A DNA stretch of 8,180 nucleotides from Elusimicrobiota bacterium. GTDB lineage: Bacteria > Elusimicrobiota > Elusimicrobia > UBA1565 > UBA9628. The position numbers were made by a program, and so were the translations under genes. The notes beneath the pieces are model-generated. The model ran no database searches. It was given only the letters and a program-made list of their open reading frames with translations, and was not told where the DNA came from. Shown piece by piece: positions 6,464 to 8,180 of this stretch (the first letter of the stretch is position 1; each line of letters begins with the position of its first letter). The stretch spans positions 1 through 8,180 of the forward strand of contig JAQUNT010000084.1 of the NCBI GenBank assembly GCA_028717525.1. Direction: 5' to 3'.

Positions 6464-6472
6464 TGATATCAT
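6464..6472 (+). promoter_or_regulatory. Extended -10 promoter of the MFS-GNAT operon, with a symmetric core
   Basis: TG-A-TATCAT at 6464-6472 gives an expected start near A6479, leaving about 4 nt before the GTG at 6483. Those bases (ACCT) offer no ribosome site, so the transcript would be leaderless or nearly so. The core TGATATCA (6464-6471) is a perfect palindrome, and the minus strand reads TATGAT at 6473-6468, so the site could fire in both directions. No clear -35 is seen. Confidence 0.5.
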
Positions 6473-6482
6473 AGCCTCACCT

Positions 6483-7694
6483 GTGACCCTGCGTCTACCT
6501 CTCCTCCTGCGCAACCGCAACATCGGCCTGATCTGGTTCGGCCAGGCCCTCAGCCAGGGCGGCACGCGCATGTACCAGATCGCGCTGGCCTGGTGGATCG
6601 TCAGCGCCGGAGGTGGGGGCAAGGAGGTCGGGCTCTTCATGGTCGCCGGGGCCGTCCCGGCCCTGCTCTTCGTCAAGCCCATCGGTAGAGTCGTAGACAG
6701 CAGGCCCAGCCGGTCCGTCCTGGTGGCCTGCGACCTGGCCGCCTTCGTGGTCACGGCCGCGGCCGCCGTCCTCTTCCGTCTCGACCGGCTGGGCTTCGCC
6801 GGGGCCTGCGCCGCGGGCTTCCTGCTGGCCTCGGCCCAGGCCCTCTTCGACCCGGCCCTGAGCAAGGCCGTGGCCGTCGCCGCCGCGCCCGAGGACCTCG
6901 AGGGCGCGGTCGCCTTCCAGTCCTCCACCCAGTCCTTGGCCAGCTTCGCCGGAGCCATGGCCGGGGCCCTGCTCATCGACCGCATCGGCATCTTCGGCGT
7001 CATAGTCCTCAACGCCCTGAGCTACCTCGTCTCGGCCGGGGCCAACGCCCTGCTCGCCCTGCCGGCGGCTCCCGCGGCGCCGGGACCGGAGGCGGCGGCC
7101 GCCTCGGTCTGGTCCGCTCTCGCGCCGACGCCCTGGATCAAGAAGGTGCTGCTGGGCTTCGGCTGCGTCAATTTCTTCCTCACGCCCATCCTCGTGGTCC
7201 TGCCCCTCTACGTGAAGCTCAGCCTGGGCGGCAGCGCGACCCTGCTCGGGATCCTGGAGGCCGCCATCTGGCTGGGCATACTGGCCGGGACCTTCGGCTC
7301 CAGCCGCGTCCCCTCCGGCTCCGGAACTCCCGGCGCCCTGCGCCTGGGGGCGGCCTGCATGCTCGGGCTCGGCGCCGCGCTCCTGCTGCCCGGCCTCTTC
7401 GCGCGGCCCTGGCTCCTGGGTATCTGCCTCTTCGCGGCCGGCGCCGCGGTGGGCGTCAACAACGTCAAGTTCGTCACCCTCTTCCAGGAGCGCGTGCGGC
7501 CCGAGCTCAAGGGCCGCTTCTTCGCGCTCATGCAGGCTCTGCTCAGCTTCACCTTCCCCGCCGCCTTCTTCCTCTTCGGGCTGCTCGCCGAACTGCTGGC
7601 TCCGCCCCGGGTCTGCCTCATCCAGGCCGCCGGCGTGCTGGCCCTGTCGGGATTCTTCCTGCGCCTCTCCCGGACCATGGAGGTCCAATCGTGA
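6483..7694 (+). CDS. Major facilitator superfamily transporter (DHA3/MFS_3-like exporter)
   Basis: This 403-residue protein is strongly hydrophobic, with about 10-12 predicted membrane helices. NIGLIWFGQALSQGGTRMYQIALAWW (13-38) is a typical first helix of the MFS exporter group that includes EntS- and macrolide-efflux-like proteins. The loop between helices 2 and 3 carries motif A in the form GRVVDSRPSRSVL (68-80), with Gly68, Asp72 and Arg77 in place. LFDPALSKAVAVAA followed by EDLEGAVAF (121-145) and VRPELKGRFFALMQALLSF (338-356) are also characteristic of that group. A polar, Ala/Pro-rich loop at 193-220 separates the two halves. Such proteins use the proton gradient to export small molecules. 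The substrate cannot be told from sequence. The GTG start is used because no other start codon precedes it in frame after the promoter at 6464-6472. The stop overlaps the next gene's start as GTGA, so the two are translationally coupled. Confidence 0.88.
   Translation: MTLRLPLLLRNRNIGLIWFGQALSQGGTRMYQIALAWWIVSAGGGGKEVGLFMVAGAVPALLFVKPIGRVVDSRPSRSVLVACDLAAFVVTAAAAVLFRLDRLGFAGACAAGFLLASAQALFDPALSKAVAVAAAPEDLEGAVAFQSSTQSLASFAGAMAGALLIDRIGIFGVIVLNALSYLVSAGANALLALPAAPAAPGPEAAAASVWSALAPTPWIKKVLLGFGCVNFFLTPILVVLPLYVKLSLGGSATLLGILEAAIWLGILAGTFGSSRVPSGSGTPGALRLGAACMLGLGAALLLPGLFARPWLLGICLFAAGAAVGVNNVKFVTLFQERVRPELKGRFFALMQALLSFTFPAAFFLFGLLAELLAPPRVCLIQAAGVLALSGFFLRLSRTMEVQS
7679..7684 (+). promoter_or_regulatory. 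Shine-Dalgarno motif for the GNAT-like gene
   Basis: GGAGGT lies inside the end of the transporter gene, 6 nt before the GTG at 7691. It fixes the start of the following reading frame and shows that this genome uses SD-led initiation inside operons. Confidence 0.75.
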
Positions 7695-8180
7695 CCAACA
7701 AGAAAGGGTTCTCCTGCCGTTTCGTCGAGCCGGACGACGCCTTCGAGCTGATGCGGCTCTACCAGGGCTCCGTCCCCAGGATCAAGTCGGACGCTCTGTT
7801 CCTGGACCTGGCCCTCCTGCGCGGCGAGATCGAGCGCCACGGCCGCCGTTGGGCGGCGGCCACGGCCTCGGGCCGCATCTGCGCTTTGGTGGCGCTCCAG
7901 CACGACGCGGAGAACCGCATGGGGCGGGTGCGCCGCATGTACGCCGCCGGCCCCGAGGCGGAGCGGCGCGAGGCCCTGTCGGCCGCGCTGTCCTTCCTGA
8001 TGGAGAAGCTGACGGGCGAAGGCGCCACCGACCTGGTCTACTCCACCACGCGCACCTTGACCTTGGAGCAGCAGGACCTCACTTTGGAGCAGGGCTTCAA
8101 GGTCCTGGGAGTGTTCCCCAACGCCGTGTACGCCGACCCGCGGCGCCTCAACGGGCTGAGCTGCTGGTTCGCGCCGGAGG
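7691..8180 (+). CDS. GNAT-like acetyltransferase domain protein, 3' end missing
   Basis: The frame opens with GTG at 7691, overlapping the transporter stop by 4 nt, and stays open for 163 codons to the edge of the window. It begins MTNKKGFSCRFVEPDDAFEL, an N-terminal strand and helix typical of GNAT domains, where the family then has a helical substrate region (here 22-50). WAAATASGRICALVALQ (54-70) fits strands 2-3, GRVRRMYA (78-85) strand 4, ERREALSAALSFLMEKL (91-107) the following helix, DLVYSTTRT (114-122) strand 5, and LEQGFKVLGVFPNAV (132-146) the closing segment. The Q/R-x-x-G-x-G/A loop that binds acetyl-CoA pyrophosphate is not evident, so activity is uncertain. I recall similar STTRTLT and GFK-LG-FPNA segments from GNAT domains, some fused to larger enzymes, so the missing 3' part may encode another domain. 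Coupling to an exporter hints that it might modify a compound the exporter handles, but that is speculation. Confidence 0.7.
   Translation, partial: MTNKKGFSCRFVEPDDAFELMRLYQGSVPRIKSDALFLDLALLRGEIERHGRRWAAATASGRICALVALQHDAENRMGRVRRMYAAGPEAERREALSAALSFLMEKLTGEGATDLVYSTTRTLTLEQQDLTLEQGFKVLGVFPNAVYADPRRLNGLSCWFAPE

Noticed and set aside
5678..6466. Plus-strand frame of 262 codons opposite the unknown exported protein gene
   Set aside because: Antisense composition shadow rich in Gly, Val, Arg and Leu with no motif, and no promoter or ribosome site at its start.
6419..7012. N-terminal extension of the unknown exported protein antisense to the transporter gene
   Set aside because: The extension is antisense to well-supported transporter codons, and a promoter box and signal-peptide-like start lie at the 6418 end.

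Overview
The window is a GC-rich (clearly above 60% G+C), tightly packed bacterial chromosome segment with six genes in full or nearly full view and one gene cut at each end. No rRNA, tRNA, CRISPR array, transposase or phage gene is visible. Four of the seven products carry an export signal or membrane anchor, and the strong Shine-Dalgarno motifs ahead of internal operon genes show a normal bacterial translation system. The mix (S9 peptidase plus long M16 peptidase, an Ala/Gly/Ser-rich anchored protein with a Cys-rich end, several unfamiliar secreted proteins) would fit a Gram-negative from a poorly characterised phylum such as Elusimicrobiota, or a myxobacteria-like lineage. This is a weak inference; the sequence does not settle the taxon.

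Layout. (1) 1-3103, plus strand: the tail of an S9 prolyl-oligopeptidase-type serine peptidase, then a 965-residue exported M16 zinc peptidase, 29 nt apart and probably one operon for extracytoplasmic peptide breakdown. (2) 3136-4395, minus strand: a single-pass membrane protein with about 260 residues of low-complexity stalk and a 12-cysteine C-terminal domain, driven by a near-consensus sigma-70-type promoter. (3) 4568-5533, plus strand, divergent from (2): an exported protein whose Cys-His-Asp arrangement resembles bacterial protein-glutaminase (protein deamidase). (4) 5549-6418, minus strand, convergent with (3): an unrecognised exported protein, possibly a lipoprotein. (5) 6483-8180, plus strand, divergent from (4): an MFS transporter overlapping by 4 nt with a GNAT-like protein that runs off the window.

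The genes alternate in convergent pairs (gaps of 32 and 15 nt) and divergent pairs (172 and 64 nt), so both promoter regions can be read directly. The first genes of three transcription units have no usable Shine-Dalgarno motif. Instead they have an extended -10 box (TG-N-TATNNT) whose predicted start site falls on or within a few bases of the start codon, while the downstream operon genes (M16, GNAT) have strong Shine-Dalgarno motifs. This split between leaderless first genes and SD-led internal genes is the most coherent regulatory signal here. The glutaminase-like enzyme and the Cys-rich stalked protein are the best candidates for new biology. No obvious multi-gene defence or biosynthetic system is present.
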